Shown piece after piece: positions 39,524 to 39,578 of a stretch of 39,578 nt of DNA. Both the position numbers and the translations under genes were made by a program. Positions within the stretch are counted from its first letter, which is position 1, and every line of letters starts with the position of its first letter. The notes under the pieces were generated by a model, which saw nothing but the letters and a program-made list of their open reading frames with translations, was not told the DNA's origin and did not search any database. Source of the DNA: Andreprevotia sp. IGB-42 (GTDB taxonomy: Bacteria; Pseudomonadota; Gammaproteobacteria; Burkholderiales; Chitinibacteraceae); NCBI RefSeq assembly GCF_009848685.1, contig NZ_WXTX01000022.1:1-39578 (forward strand), written 5' to 3'.

Positions 39524-39546
39524 TATGTTTGAGGACTAAGCAAACC

Positions 39547-39578
39547 ATGAATCAAAAGCTGATTTCCCGCCTCGTAGT
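39547..39578 (+). CDS. 5' end of an unidentified gene, cut by the window edge
   Basis: An ATG is preceded by GAGGA eleven bases upstream (39531-39535). The ten complete codons read MNQKLISRLV, which could be the start of a signal peptide or membrane protein, but the product cannot be identified from this fragment. The long AT-richer leader with palindrome suggests its own regulation. Confidence 0.55.
   Translation, partial: MNQKLISRLV

Larger units (their letters stand above)
38952..39546. other. Long intergenic region upstream of the right-edge gene
   Basis: No gene is evident in 595 bases. It contains a 7-bp hairpin without a T-tract (TGTTGCT/AGCAACA, 38965-38982) just after gspD, an AT-rich patch (about 39080-39125), a run of ten C residues (39130-39139), a weak promoter-like pair (TTGCAT at 39427-39432 and TAATAT at 39451-39456, 18-base spacer), and a 16-bp palindrome (39508-39523). 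It looks like a regulatory region for the gene starting at 39547. Confidence 0.5.

Overview
The window looks like chromosomal DNA from a GC-rich betaproteobacterium, most likely in the Neisseriales (Chitinibacteraceae or Chromobacteriaceae type). This rests on the mix of housekeeping genes (rplU-rpmA-obgE next to a divergent ispB, leuS-lptE-holA-rng), the LPS assembly gene lptE and a type II secretion cluster. I could not run a search, so the family placement is an inference. I see no IS element, phage gene, CRISPR array or integrase.

Left third (about 1-12,770): nearly every gene lies on the minus strand. In transcription order these are rplU, rpmA, a strong terminator, a small periplasmic solute-binding protein, obgE, a GT14-type glycosyltransferase, a four-gene SMC/condensin-like cluster, a YjbR-family protein, a methyl-accepting chemotaxis protein and a THUMP-domain RNA methyltransferase. 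The condensin-like cluster encodes a winged-helix kleisin-like protein of about 421 aa, an unrecognised 216 aa protein, a 233 aa MukE/MksE-like protein and a 940 aa SMC ATPase. It resembles MksBEF, MukBEF and Wadjet JetABC complexes, but it has an extra subunit and no JetD/MksG nuclease in the window. It is the best candidate for an under-described system here.

Middle (12,771-24,554): ispB; a tRNA-Pro(CGG) with a near-consensus promoter and a textbook terminator; a Tat-exported PhoD-type phosphatase lipoprotein with a large Ala-rich insertion; a convergent FecR-SPOR protein; then leuS, lptE, holA, rng and an acyltransferase-3 membrane protein on the plus strand.

Right third (24,708-39,578): a tightly packed minus-strand operon for an ABC-exported polysaccharide (methyltransferase, Wzm, Wzt with a C-terminal extension, methyltransferase plus coiled coil, two glycosyltransferases and a WbsX-like protein), driven by a visible sigma70-type promoter at 33,812-33,840. 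Divergent from it is a type II secretion block (GspL-like, GspM-like, short GspC-like, GspD secretin). The last 600 bases are a regulatory-looking region with a C10 tract and a perfect 16-bp palindrome, leading into a gene cut by the window edge.

How the parts fit: the polysaccharide operon, lptE, the acyltransferase and the T2SS block are all envelope functions. The condensin-like cluster sits beside obgE in what looks like a core chromosomal neighbourhood, which favours a stable chromosome-maintenance or plasmid-exclusion role over a recently acquired island.
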